Source: Cyanidium caldarium
Lineage: Eukaryota > Rhodophyta > Bangiophyceae > Cyanidiales > Cyanidiaceae
Direction of reading: 5' to 3'
NCBI GenBank assembly: GCA_026184775.1
Contig: JANCYW010000014.1
Span: 186,001-250,000 of the forward strand
DNA length: 64,000 nt
The notes under the pieces are model-generated. The model searched no databases. It saw nothing but the letters and a program-made list of their open reading frames with translations, and had not been told where the DNA came from. This document shows, in pieces, positions 7,341-17,019 of the stretch (within the stretch, counting starts at the first letter, position 1; each line of letters starts with the position of its first letter). The translations under genes and the position numbers were made by a program.

Positions 7341-9959
7341 ATGCAAGTTCAGGTGATCTCGGGCATTCAGAGGCTGTGGCGGGAGATGATGGTCAGTGCG
7401 GGAAGTTCGCTGCTGCCCTCTCCGAAACCGACGTGCCAGCCACCGGCCGCGGCCGACAGCGACGTCTCGGAGTGGCGACCGGCCGTCGACGCCATCCCCG
7501 CCGCCGCCGCCTCGTTCGACACGTCTCTATCTATCGAATGGGAACACTCCCCTTCGCTTTCTCCGCAGACTCTGCTCGGAATGGAAGCGTCCGTCTCCGA
7601 TGCGGCCGGCTCTGGCGCTATCGCCGTCGAGCCGCCCGACACCTTCGAGCCGCCACCGCACCCGACCAAGGCGGCGCGGCGCGGCGGAGTCGGCGACCCG
7701 GCGTGGCGCCAAGTGGTCGACGAGCACCGCACGCCACTACGAGGCGTGGCTGGCGCCCAGAACCGGCGACCGCTGTTGGGCGGCGATGCGGTAGCGCCCC
7801 GAATGGAACGCGCCATCACCAGCGGCGCTGACGTGGCGAAACCGCGGCGCTGGTCGGACGACGTTCTGCAACGCCATCGGCGGCTGCAGTTGCTTGCCGG
7901 TCCGCTGGGTTCTCGCTCCGATGGGCGTTACGAATTTGCGGCGCCCGCCGGCCTGATGAAACCGCCGCCGCTGCCGCCGCCGGACGTCCCCAGCACGGAA
8001 CCGTTCCGACGCCGACGCCCCCGCCGGCCACCACCGCCCGACGCCGACGCCCTGGTGGATCGGCTCTTGCGGGCGTTGGACATGTCGCGTGCCGGCGACG
8101 ACGCTTCACCCGCCGACCGCCGACAGCTGGTGCGTGCGGTGCGCGACATCGCCGACACCCTGCACGATGCCACTGCCGATCCCTCCCCCGTCCTCCCGTC
8201 CTTACCGCAGCAACTCGCCGCCGCCGACCTGGTGCCCCTGCTGGCCATCGTCATCGTCAGCGAAGGCGGTCTGCTGGTGAACGACTCTGACGGCTACACC
8301 GCGGCGGTGTATGCGGCCGCCGCCCTCGCCGACATGGCGCTCGACGCCGAGTTGGAGGGCGTGGTCGGCAGCAGCACCACCGTGGAGGCCATCGGCGAAG
8401 TGCTCGCCTCGCACACCTTTTACCATTTCGCCACGAAACGCGACCCGCTGTTGCACCTGCTGTTGCGCGAGTGCTGTCGCCTGCTGCGCAACGTGCTGGG
8501 CAATTGTGCGGTGGCGGCCATGGCCGAGTTTGCCGAGCGCGGCGGCGGCGGCGGCAACAGTATCGAAACGCCCTCGCTGGCCGCCACCCTCGGCGCGGTG
8601 TGCGCGCTGCCCGACGCGCCGATGGATACGGCGGTGGAGGCGGCGGCCGCCCTGCGTAACTGGTGCGACGCGTTTCGGCACACCGTATCCGCGGTCGGCG
8701 GGCCGGCGTGTGCTGTATGTGCAGCACAATCGCCCGACTCGCTCCGCTCCAGCATACTGTTGGCGACGCGCAATGGCGGCGCGGTACTGAACCTGGCCGA
8801 GCGCGCCCTAGATCAACTGTTGACGCTGGCCGCCAACGATGCCCCCTACACTCCCGAAACAGACATTGGCGTGCAAGCGCTGCTGCAGTCATTGGGAGTG
8901 TTGGAGCGTCTGGCGTCGTCGTCGGCGCGGGTGACGCTGATCACCGACGAGGGCCGACTGCTGCCGCTGCTGTTGCGCCTGCTGACCGCCCCCTGGACGC
9001 CGTCCCTGCACAACCGGCCGGCCGTCGAGGCTCAGGAGGCCGCGGCGGCGGTGCACGACACCCAACGCTGCTGCCTGCAGTTGCTCGCCCGCATCGCCCA
9101 GAGCGACGTCGGTCGGCGCGCCATCCTCTCCTGCCCTCCGCTGCCAGCACCGGACGCGTCCACCCCTACGGTCACGGTGTCGGAGATGCACATCACCCGG
9201 GCGCTGTTGCGGTGGGTGATGCAGGCGGCGACAGTGGACACGCCCGAGGCGCTCACCGCGGCCGACATTGCCGCGAACGTATTAGCGCGTCTGTGCGAAG
9301 AGCCACTCGGGCGCGCTGTGCTGCACAGTGTGCCGGGCGGTGTGGCCGCGCTGTGCGGACAAGTGGCCGCGCTGTCGCTGGACCTGTTCGCCGAGGCCGA
9401 CGAGCCGTCGACAACTCCGATGCGACCACCGACCACGTCAGTGGAAGAGAGCTGGACCGCCGTTGGGACGTTGGCCGCCGGCGAATCCGGTGCATCCCGC
9501 GCCCTGCTGTGTCATTGCCTGCAAGCGCTGGCACATTTGACGCAACAGCCGGCGTACCGCCCCGCCGTGACCGACGCCTTTGCTGCCTACGGCGGGGTGG
9601 CCGCGGTCATTCGCGCCGGCGCCCGCATCCAACGCGATCCGGTGGCGCGCGCCCACGCCGCCCTGCTGTGGTCGCGCTTGCAGCCGACGGATGTCGAGGC
9701 CAATACCGCCGCCATCAGCCGACACCGGGTGCCAAGTCCGCACTGCGCCGATCCGCGGCTGGCACGCGAACTCGAGGCGCTCGACCGCGCCGTCAGCCAC
9801 GTGGCCCGCTGCCACAGCGCCGTGAAAATCGCCGCCACCTTGCGCCGAGCGCGACGGCAACTGAAACGTGACCTAATCTCCCATTCCACCGTCTCCGTCG
9901 CCAACCTCAGCGACCTGAGCAGCGAAGGCGGCTGCCGCGAAGAACCCGTCGCTCCCTAA
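7341..9959 (+). CDS. Unknown alpha-helical repeat (armadillo-like) protein
   Basis: A protein of 872 residues from ATG 7341 (MQVQVISGIQRLWREMM). The first 250 residues are low complexity, rich in Pro, Ala, Ser and Arg. From about residue 280 to the end it is a run of Leu/Ala-rich helices with the look of an armadillo/HEAT solenoid, for example YTAAVYAAAALADMALDAEL, CCLQLLARIAQSDVGRRAIL and AALLWSRLQPTDVEANTAAI. I see no catalytic motif, signal peptide or membrane helix. Such solenoids usually act as scaffolds. I cannot assign a family and do not offer a function. The stop is 63 bp from the convergent RAD5-like gene. Confidence 0.7.
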   Translation: MQVQVISGIQRLWREMMVSAGSSLLPSPKPTCQPPAAADSDVSEWRPAVDAIPAAAASFDTSLSIEWEHSPSLSPQTLLGMEASVSDAAGSGAIAVEPPDTFEPPPHPTKAARRGGVGDPAWRQVVDEHRTPLRGVAGAQNRRPLLGGDAVAPRMERAITSGADVAKPRRWSDDVLQRHRRLQLLAGPLGSRSDGRYEFAAPAGLMKPPPLPPPDVPSTEPFRRRRPRRPPPPDADALVDRLLRALDMSRAGDDASPADRRQLVRAVRDIADTLHDATADPSPVLPSLPQQLAAADLVPLLAIVIVSEGGLLVNDSDGYTAAVYAAAALADMALDAELEGVVGSSTTVEAIGEVLASHTFYHFATKRDPLLHLLLRECCRLLRNVLGNCAVAAMAEFAERGGGGGNSIETPSLAATLGAVCALPDAPMDTAVEAAAALRNWCDAFRHTVSAVGGPACAVCAAQSPDSLRSSILLATRNGGAVLNLAERALDQLLTLAANDAPYTPETDIGVQALLQSLGVLERLASSSARVTLITDEGRLLPLLLRLLTAPWTPSLHNRPAVEAQEAAAAVHDTQRCCLQLLARIAQSDVGRRAILSCPPLPAPDASTPTVTVSEMHITRALLRWVMQAATVDTPEALTAADIAANVLARLCEEPLGRAVLHSVPGGVAALCGQVAALSLDLFAEADEPSTTPMRPPTTSVEESWTAVGTLAAGESGASRALLCHCLQALAHLTQQPAYRPAVTDAFAAYGGVAAVIRAGARIQRDPVARAHAALLWSRLQPTDVEANTAAISRHRVPSPHCADPRLARELEALDRAVSHVARCHSAVKIAATLRRARRQLKRDLISHSTVSVANLSDLSSEGGCREEPVAP

Positions 9960-9988
9960 AATCGCCCCCGGCCGAAACTTGAGGTCTG

Positions 9989-10005
9989 CACACACACACA
10001 CACAC
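9989..10005 (+). repeat. (CA)n microsatellite
   Basis: A CA dinucleotide run of about eight units in the 63 bp between two convergent stop codons, so probably within the 3' UTR or overlapping UTRs. Confidence 0.85.
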
Positions 10006-10022
10006 ATCCTCTCTGCACCATC

Positions 10023-13000
10023 TCACGACTCCGAAAAAAGCAGCTTCATGTCCGCCAACCGATCCGCCTTGGCGTCGGCCTCGCGCGCACTCAACGCCGT
10101 ATCCACCATACTGCGCTTCTTCGCCTGCAACGCCAGCATCTTCTCCTCCACCGAGTTGCGCACGATGTACTTGCGCACCTGCACCACTCGCTGCTGTCCC
10201 ATACGATGAATGCGGTCCATCGCCTGGTCCTCCACCGACGGGTTCCACCACGGATCCACCAGGAACACGTTCGAGGCGGTGGTCAGGTTCAGACCGACGC
10301 CGCCCGCCTTGAGCGACACCAGCAGCACGTTGACCTCCGTGTGCACCGCCGCGGGGTCGTCGACAGCAAACGCCGTCAGCGCCGCCACCCGTTGCCGCTG
10401 ACTCAGCGAGCCGTCCAGCCGGCGATACCGGATGCGCTCCCGGCCGGCCGCCGCATTGGCGCGCCGCAGCGCCACCTCCAACACATCCAGCATCGAGGTC
10501 CACTGCGAGAACACCACGCATTTCCCATTCAACACCGGGTCGCGGTGCCGCGCCTCCACTGCCTCCCACAGATCGGTGAGCAGCGCGCGCACCTTGGACG
10601 AGTCGTAGTAGCGCTGTTCGATGTCGATCTTGAAGCGCGACGATCGCGGAACGCTCAACACGTCCGCCCCGGTGAACGGCTCCCGACACACCGGACACGA
10701 GCCGCGATCGCGTCGACACCCCAACAGGATGGTGTTCACGCAATCGCGACAGAAGACGTGCGCACACCCGCGCAATGCCACCGCGTCCTCCACCGACTCC
10801 ATGCACACCGGGCACACTGGGCGGTGCTCGTCGGTGGCCTCGTCCAAACACTTGCGCAGCTCGGCGGCCAGACGCTGTCGATGGCTGCTGCCGTCGACAT
10901 CGCCGCCGGTGGAGAGGCGCGCCAGAAACTTGTCCACATCCTGCACGATCTGCAGGTCCTTGGACGGCGTCGCCAGCAGCAGGAATTCGTGATCGCACAC
11001 CTGTCGCAGGCGCATCAGCATCTCCAACACCGTCAGCATGTTGCTGAGCAGTTTGTTCTGCGCCAAAAACGCGTTGAAACGGTTGCGACTGCCCTCGTAG
11101 ATGGCACGATACAGCTCGCGCTCCTCGCCAGTCATGTTCACGTATACCGTGTGCATCTGCCGCGCCGGCAGCTGCAGGATGGGCAGTCCGGTGCCCTCGT
11201 CCACGGTCGACTTGGTGCGCCGCAGCATGATCGGCCGCAGAATAGAGCACAACAGCGACATCGACTCGCGCACCTTGAACTCGACGCCGGACTCCATCGG
11301 GCGGCGCACATGCCGACGCCACACCGACCCGTCTCCCCACGGATTCACCTCCAGGAATTGCAGCAGGGAGAACACGTCGTCGACGCTGTTCTGCAGCGGC
11401 GTGCCCGTCAGCGCCCAGCGGTGTCGCGCTCGTAGGTCGCGCACCGCCCGTGCACCCGCACTACTGGCGTTTTTGATGATGTGCGCCTCGTCGAGCACCA
11501 CCCGGTGCCACTGCAGGCCGTACGGACCGCTCTCCAGCAGCGGCGCCGACGCCCGATACCGCTTCCAGGTGGAGTGCAGCGTGCCGTAGGTGGTCACCAC
11601 CACCTGATAGTGCGTGAGGCTGGCCGGATCCATATCGCGGTCGCTGGAGTAGTACGAGTGCACCACAAAGTCGTCACGCTCCTGTACGTGCGTGGCCAGC
11701 TCGGCACACCACTGGCCCAGGATGGACATCGGGCACACGATCAGCGTGTCGCCGTGGAGTGGGGTCGACGGCGAGCTTGCCGGCAGCGGCGATGCGTGCT
11801 GCACCCGACGCCGCTTGGGAGGTGTCGGCGGTGTCGGCGGCGGGTTGGCCAGGATGAGGGCGATGGCCTCGACGGTCTTGCCGAGCCCCATTTCGTCGGC
11901 CAGAATGCCGCCAGCCACCTCCGGACTGCCTTCCGGCTTGTGCAGTGACAAGCGACCGGAGACGTTGTGCAGATAGTAGGCGGTACCGTCGGGCAGGCGA
12001 TGTTCGCTCCAGAACGGATGGCTGCTGCTGCCGCTCTGGCGCTGGTTGACGCGCTCTCGCGCCACCATCCAGCTCACGGCGTACCGTTGATACGGCCGCA
12101 ATTCGGACACGAGGCTGGCCGGCGACGGCACCTCCTCCAGCTGCATGCGGGTGCGCTCGTTCTGCGCCAACAGCCAGGCGATCTGCTCTTCGGGTCGTTG
12201 CAGCGCGTTGAGCGAGGGAGGGTGCGGGCCGGACGCGGAGCGCTGCATCGCGCGCGCGTCGCCCTCTGCATTCTCGCGGCCGCATATCGCTTGCACCACC
12301 TCGGCGATGCGCAGCTCTAGCTCGTCCCGCTGGGCTAAGGCACCGTCCGCCTCGCCCTCCGTCGCTGCGGCGTTCTCGAACAGGGAGCGCGAGGCAAACA
12401 CCAGCAGCTCCGCCAACAGCGAGTCCGCAAAACACACCTGCGGCGGACAGTCCACAATGCGGGCAAACACGAACAACGATCGCAGTAGGATGAGCGCGCC
12501 CAGCGAGCTGCCGATATCAGCGCGGCTGTGACCACCGCTAAGGCACTCCAACCGCCCAAACTCGCGCCCGTCTCCTGGCACACAGAAGCGCACCACGTAC
12601 TGTGTCGGCGCTGCCGATGCCCGGAAACCCGGTCGCCGCCCTTGCCGCGGCTGCACCACCCCGCTCACTTTGACGTGCACCTCCGAGCCGGCCGCCAACG
12701 CGCCATACGGCAGCGTGGCCGTCGCCCGCACCCCCACCACCACGTTGCCGAACAGCTTCGGCCACGAGCCGTCCCGCACCCCGCTCGATTTGGCCAGTTC
12801 CTGCACCAGCTCCACCTTTTGCTGCGCCCACGGGTCCCGCAACAGCTCTCGCAAACGCCGTTGCGTAGGGTGGTCCGCATCGGCAGGCGCCGAGGACGAG
12901 GAAGAGGAGCTGAAGGAGGTTTGCGATCCATCTGGGGCAACGCTCTCCTCCCGAGGCGTCGAGGAAGGGGAGCTGGAGGGTGATTCTGACCCATCCAGAG

Positions 13001-13025
13001 CATCACTCTCTTTTCCTGCACTCAT
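10023..13025 (-). CDS. SNF2-family ATPase with embedded RING, RAD5/HLTF type
   Basis: Nuclear DNA translocase and ubiquitin ligase. In yeast and plants RAD5/HLTF proteins polyubiquitinate PCNA and drive error-free bypass of blocked replication forks. Exactly 1000 residues. A Ser-rich acidic N-terminus is followed by a region at about 135-210 that may be a HIRAN-like module (GREFGRLECL), then the helicase core: Walker A DEMGLGKTVEAIAL at about 376, DEAH in VVLDEAHIIKN at about 510, GTPLQNSVDD. A C3HC4 RING lies inside the second RecA half (CPVCMESVEDAV to CPVCREPF, about 737-780), and the last motif is QAMDRIHRMGQQRVVQVRKY. RING within the ATPase and this motif VI place it in the RAD5/RAD16/HLTF group; the HIRAN-like segment favours RAD5/HLTF. 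Divergent from ERH, 205 bp apart. Confidence 0.92.
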   Translation of the reverse strand: MSAGKESDALDGSESPSSSPSSTPREESVAPDGSQTSFSSSSSSSAPADADHPTQRRLRELLRDPWAQQKVELVQELAKSSGVRDGSWPKLFGNVVVGVRATATLPYGALAAGSEVHVKVSGVVQPRQGRRPGFRASAAPTQYVVRFCVPGDGREFGRLECLSGGHSRADIGSSLGALILLRSLFVFARIVDCPPQVCFADSLLAELLVFASRSLFENAAATEGEADGALAQRDELELRIAEVVQAICGRENAEGDARAMQRSASGPHPPSLNALQRPEEQIAWLLAQNERTRMQLEEVPSPASLVSELRPYQRYAVSWMVARERVNQRQSGSSSHPFWSEHRLPDGTAYYLHNVSGRLSLHKPEGSPEVAGGILADEMGLGKTVEAIALILANPPPTPPTPPKRRRVQHASPLPASSPSTPLHGDTLIVCPMSILGQWCAELATHVQERDDFVVHSYYSSDRDMDPASLTHYQVVVTTYGTLHSTWKRYRASAPLLESGPYGLQWHRVVLDEAHIIKNASSAGARAVRDLRARHRWALTGTPLQNSVDDVFSLLQFLEVNPWGDGSVWRRHVRRPMESGVEFKVRESMSLLCSILRPIMLRRTKSTVDEGTGLPILQLPARQMHTVYVNMTGEERELYRAIYEGSRNRFNAFLAQNKLLSNMLTVLEMLMRLRQVCDHEFLLLATPSKDLQIVQDVDKFLARLSTGGDVDGSSHRQRLAAELRKCLDEATDEHRPVCPVCMESVEDAVALRGCAHVFCRDCVNTILLGCRRDRGSCPVCREPFTGADVLSVPRSSRFKIDIEQRYYDSSKVRALLTDLWEAVEARHRDPVLNGKCVVFSQWTSMLDVLEVALRRANAAAGRERIRYRRLDGSLSQRQRVAALTAFAVDDPAAVHTEVNVLLVSLKAGGVGLNLTTASNVFLVDPWWNPSVEDQAMDRIHRMGQQRVVQVRKYIVRNSVEEKMLALQAKKRSMVDTALSAREADAKADRLADMKLLFSES

Positions 13026-13230
13026 TTCCTACCGTCCGCTCCTCACGCATCCACTCCTCCTCGCCTCTTCTCAGCTACCTCTCGCCTCGTCGTTCGTGCT
13101 CCCTCCGCAGGCCCGAAACCCGCGCTGCCGGTGGCGCCCGGCGACGTTCGTTGTCGCAACCGACTGCTGACGACCCCGCACTCCCTCTCAACCGCCCACC
13201 AGCAACCTCAAGCTCCTCAACAGCTCCCCG

Positions 13231-13533
13231 ATGACCCACACAGTGCTGTTATTGCAGACGGGCGCGTCCAAAAACACCCGCACCTACTTCGACTACGAGT
13301 CGACGCCGGAGATGGTGGAGGGCGTCTGCCGGCTGTACGAGCAGGGCGTGCGGCTGGCCCAACCGGGCCAGACACACATCGAGTACGACGTGGCCGACCT
13401 GTATCGCTTTGTCGACCAGCTGCCCGATTGCGGCGTGCTCACCTACGACACCGAGGCCCGAATGTACCGACCACACAACAAGCAGTGGCTGAAAGAGCAG
13501 TGCTATCGCCACCTCAAGGCCAAGGCCAAGTAG
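13231..13533 (+). CDS. ERH: Enhancer of rudimentary homolog (ERH)
   Basis: A small, strongly conserved nuclear protein that forms a dimer and docks RNA-processing partners; roles are known in mRNA elimination, splicing and pri-miRNA processing in other eukaryotes. The 100 residues match the family end to end: MTHTVLLLQTG, then RTYFDYESTPEMVEGVCRLYEQ, TYDTEARMYRPHNKQWLKEQ, close to the usual 104 residues. The start is clear, as the Met opens the first beta strand. An ACAACC-type repeat follows the stop. Confidence 0.93.
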   Translation: MTHTVLLLQTGASKNTRTYFDYESTPEMVEGVCRLYEQGVRLAQPGQTHIEYDVADLYRFVDQLPDCGVLTYDTEARMYRPHNKQWLKEQCYRHLKAKAK

Positions 13534-13961
13534 GAAGCGTACCCGAATAGAACAACCACAACAACCACAACAACAGTAGGTGCTGTGCAGAGGGCGCGGC
13601 CGGCTCTGCACCCGAGAGACAACGGCGACCGTGCTCGACAAGCGCAAGGTGCAACCACTCAGAGGACGCTCTCCCCACCTTCCCACTCCCGACGCTGACG
13701 ATCTCAGTACCACAACAAATTGTACATAAAGTTGGCAGCGTTCTATCTCCTGTCTCTCCTATGCACGCCTCTGCGGGCCGCTCTCCGCATTCCACCGCGC
13801 CCCGCGTGAACCCGTCCGCGACGCGCGTGTCGATTCCTGCGGGAGAGCCGCAGCGATGATGGAGCAGCAGAGGAGCGTGCTGGACGGTTGACCACTGCGA
13901 GGACGAGCGCTGGAAGAGGCTCGTTTTGGACGGCTACACACTCTGGTATCCATTTCAAGGA
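13534..13961 (+). other. Intergenic region between ERH and the membrane E3, with short ACAACC repeats
   Basis: About 430 bp. It begins with a C/A-only simple repeat at about 13551-13575 (ACAACC and ACAAC units), probably in the ERH 3' UTR. The remainder should hold the promoter and 5' UTR of the next gene. No RNA gene or further frame is supported. Confidence 0.5.
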
Positions 13962-16847
13962 ATGCGGGAGATGAACGACGCGCAAACAGTCTCTGCTTTG
14001 GACGGCGAGGCGGAGTGCCGCATCTGTCGCGAGGCGGCCGGCGCGCACCGTCCGCTGCTGCAGCCGTGCAAGTGTGCGGGCAGCATCCGCGACGTGCACG
14101 AGGCGTGTTTGTTGCGGTGGCTACAGACTACGGGGTTGAAGAGTTGTGAGTTGTGTGGGACGCGGTATCGTTTCCGGCCGCTGTATCGGCCGGACGCACC
14201 GGCGACGTTGAGCGCGTCGGATGTGCTGCACGGGCTGGCGCTGCTGGTGTGGCGGTTGAGCCGGCGAGCGGCCCGAATGGCGCTAGCGGGTGTGGTGTGG
14301 TGCGTGCTGGTGCCGTACGTGACGTGGTTGGCGTGGCGCAGCGGGTTTGCCACCGGCTGGCAGAGTCTGGTGGCGGTGTTCGCCTGGCGCGGACTGGCGG
14401 CAGCCGCGCTAGACACGCTGTGCGGCTGTGCGCTGTCGGTCATGGTGGTGTTGGGCTTTATTGGTCTGAGTGCGGTGCGGGAGCTGCTGCGCGAGGAGGC
14501 GGTGACGGTGGCGGATGCGCCCATCGACTTGTCAGATGATGACGAGTACGGCGAGTCGCTCGACGAGACTGTGCTCGCGGCCAACGCGGCGATGTTGTCC
14601 ACCCAGCGGTTGGCAACGGAGCGCATTGAGGAGGAGGAGGAGGGTATATGGAGGCAACCGGCGACGCCGAATGTGTGGGATGCATCGACGGGGATGCTGC
14701 CAACCGCCGGCATCGACGTCGGAGATACGACGCCCACCGCCACCCCACGAGAAGCACCGCCGCTGCGAGCGACCGAATTGACTGATGCGCGCGAGCCGAC
14801 CCTCGTCCAGGGTCTGTGGTCGGCGTTTTGGAGCCTGTTCGACACCGACAGCACCGAGGAGCTGTCGCTGGAGGAGGCCATCGGCCTGACGGGCCCGATC
14901 TCCGGCCTGCTGTTCAATGCGGTGGTGATGCTGGTGAGCAACTTTCTGGTCATCGATGTGGTGCTGGTGACACCGCTCAACCTCGGCCGGCTGGCGCTCA
15001 CGCTGCACTCCCAAATGCGTTCGCTGACCCTGGGCATCTTCTCGCCCAACTGCCGTCGGATGGCTGCAGCACTGTGGCGGCGGCCGAACGCGTGGCGCTC
15101 CCTGCTCTCGACCGCGCTCACCGAGGCGATGCCGCCGCCGCCGCCGTCGGCTGTCTCTCACGCCTCGCGCCCCTTATGGCACACGCTGCTCCTCGGCTAC
15201 TCGGTGTTGATCGCCGCGGCATCGCTGTGGATGTGCTTCGGTCGTTTCATGCGCCGTCGCTACCCGTTCCTGTTCCCGCAGCTGCTGCTGCTGTCGTTGC
15301 GCACCCTGTCGTATATCGGCTTGACCGCCAAAGCGATCCTCATCCTGGCCGCGGAATTCGTGCTCTTCCCGCTGGGCTGCGGCTGGTGGTTGAATGTGTG
15401 CACGGCGCGTGCCTTGGGCAGCTCGCTGACCGCACGCTTGCTGCACTGGCATGCCGCGCCGCTGTTGAGCACGTTTCTGCACTGGTCGGTGGGCATTCTG
15501 TACATTGTCGGTCTGTCGCTGGTGGTGTCGCTGTGCCGCGAGGTGCTGCATCCGCGCGTGCTGTGGTTTCTCCGCGACCCGAACGACCCGGCGTTCGACC
15601 CGCTGGAGGAGATCATCGACAAGCCGCTGTGGGTGCACGCACGCCGCGTGCTGCTGTCGGCGCTCATGTACGCGTCGTTGGTGTATCTGACGGTGGGCGT
15701 GCCGCTGAGCCTCTTGCACGCCTGCCTGCCGGACGTGTTCCCGTTGCAGGTTGCTCTGAATGAGCAGGCGTTGGCGCATGTGCCGCTGGATTTGATCTTG
15801 CTGCAGATGAGCGTGTCGCAAGCGCCGCCGGATGTGCATCCGCGGGAGTTTGTGAAGCGAGCGCTGCGGGCGTGGGTGGAGAACGCCGGCGGGGCGCTGG
15901 GACTTCGGGAAGCGACCTTGTCGGAAGGTGACGGCGACGACGACGGCGACGACGACAGACCATCGATGACGGTATCGCACCAGCGTTATTGGCGCGTGCG
16001 CATCTTCCTTATGGTGTTGTGCACATGGGCGGCGTTCATACCGCTGGCGTGTGCCGCGTTCACCGCCATCCTGTGCACCGGCCGCCGCCTGCAACAGCTG
16101 TCCGGGTGGCGCTGGGCGCCGGCGTCCGCCGCACCCAACGATGTCTCCGCAGCGGTGTTGGGCGCCTGCTTCTGGTACAGCGCGCTGGTGTGGTCGGTGC
16201 ACGCCATAACGGTGGCGCGACGGCGAGGTCTGCACCGCCTGTTGAACAGCGCCTGCGCCTGGCTGTGGTGGCGCCTGCAGTGCCTGTTGATCGTCGGTCT
16301 GTGGTGCGTGCTGTTGCCGCTGTACTGGGGGCTGGCGGCGGAATTCATGCTGCACACCCTTACCCGCATGCCGCTGCATGAAACACCCATGCTGCCGCTG
16401 CTGCAAAAGTGGGTGATCGGGGTGGTGTGTCTGCGGATGCTGCGGTTCGCCTGGCGCCGCCGACCGTGGACGCCCACCGAACGGTCACCCGACGCGCTGC
16501 TCGCGGACGCGCCGTTCCCGCAGTGGCTGGCGCGCGACCACACCACCGGCGCGCTGACCCGCGTCGTGCTGCCGATGAGCGCTCGCTACCTGCTGCTGCT
16601 TACCACACCGATTGCAGCCGTGCGGATGTGTCTGGCGCGCACCGCACCCACCACCCAGGCTGTCGCGCTGCGCATCGCCTATTCGGTGTGGTTGGGTGCT
16701 GTAGCCGCCCGCCTAGCAGCCCGCCTGTCGTGCGCGCTGCTGACGGCCAGCATGGAGCGCATCCGCAACGAGAAGTATCTGGTCACGTGGCAGATTCTGA
16801 ATTACGAACCCGCATTCGATACGCCTGCCCGGGCGCGACTCCGATAA
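13962..16847 (+). CDS. Doa10/MARCH6/SUD1-type membrane ubiquitin ligase
   Basis: ER or nuclear-envelope E3 ligase for membrane-associated degradation, including sterol-pathway enzymes in other eukaryotes. From ATG 13962 (961 residues) the N-terminus holds a RING-CH domain with all eight ligands, about residues 17-66: ECRICREAAG, QPCKCAGS, VHEACLLRWL, SCELCGTRY. It is followed by many hydrophobic segments, roughly a dozen, spread over the whole protein, as in MARCH6 (about 910 residues, 14 helices). The far C-terminus reads MERIRNEKYLVTWQILNYEP, matching the conserved C-terminal element of Doa10/MARCH6 (RDDKYLVGQRLVNYE-like). An Asp/Gly tract (DGDDDGDDD) lies in a loop near residue 660. Translation probably does not use the TTG at 13926. 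Confidence 0.9.
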   Translation: MREMNDAQTVSALDGEAECRICREAAGAHRPLLQPCKCAGSIRDVHEACLLRWLQTTGLKSCELCGTRYRFRPLYRPDAPATLSASDVLHGLALLVWRLSRRAARMALAGVVWCVLVPYVTWLAWRSGFATGWQSLVAVFAWRGLAAAALDTLCGCALSVMVVLGFIGLSAVRELLREEAVTVADAPIDLSDDDEYGESLDETVLAANAAMLSTQRLATERIEEEEEGIWRQPATPNVWDASTGMLPTAGIDVGDTTPTATPREAPPLRATELTDAREPTLVQGLWSAFWSLFDTDSTEELSLEEAIGLTGPISGLLFNAVVMLVSNFLVIDVVLVTPLNLGRLALTLHSQMRSLTLGIFSPNCRRMAAALWRRPNAWRSLLSTALTEAMPPPPPSAVSHASRPLWHTLLLGYSVLIAAASLWMCFGRFMRRRYPFLFPQLLLLSLRTLSYIGLTAKAILILAAEFVLFPLGCGWWLNVCTARALGSSLTARLLHWHAAPLLSTFLHWSVGILYIVGLSLVVSLCREVLHPRVLWFLRDPNDPAFDPLEEIIDKPLWVHARRVLLSALMYASLVYLTVGVPLSLLHACLPDVFPLQVALNEQALAHVPLDLILLQMSVSQAPPDVHPREFVKRALRAWVENAGGALGLREATLSEGDGDDDGDDDRPSMTVSHQRYWRVRIFLMVLCTWAAFIPLACAAFTAILCTGRRLQQLSGWRWAPASAAPNDVSAAVLGACFWYSALVWSVHAITVARRRGLHRLLNSACAWLWWRLQCLLIVGLWCVLLPLYWGLAAEFMLHTLTRMPLHETPMLPLLQKWVIGVVCLRMLRFAWRRRPWTPTERSPDALLADAPFPQWLARDHTTGALTRVVLPMSARYLLLLTTPIAAVRMCLARTAPTTQAVALRIAYSVWLGAVAARLAARLSCALLTASMERIRNEKYLVTWQILNYEPAFDTPARARLR

Positions 16848-17019
16848 GAGGGAGAGCGTCGTACAGCGAACCCGCTTTACCTCCGTCGGCAGACCGGCCG
16901 CCACGCCTCTTACCGACACTCTCTGTTCCGGCTTTCGTAAACCGCCGTGTCGTTCTCCGCGACTCGAGTTGCATGAGGCGGTACATCGAGCCCGCTTCCC
17001 ATCCGATCTCGCCTCCTCT

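Noticed and set aside
9907-11340. Long minus-strand open frame (477 codons) and a plus-strand one at 10206-11435 within the RAD5-like gene
   Set aside because: Both are shadows of the RAD5-like coding frame. Composition is Arg/His/Gly-rich with no motifs, as GC-rich coding DNA produces.
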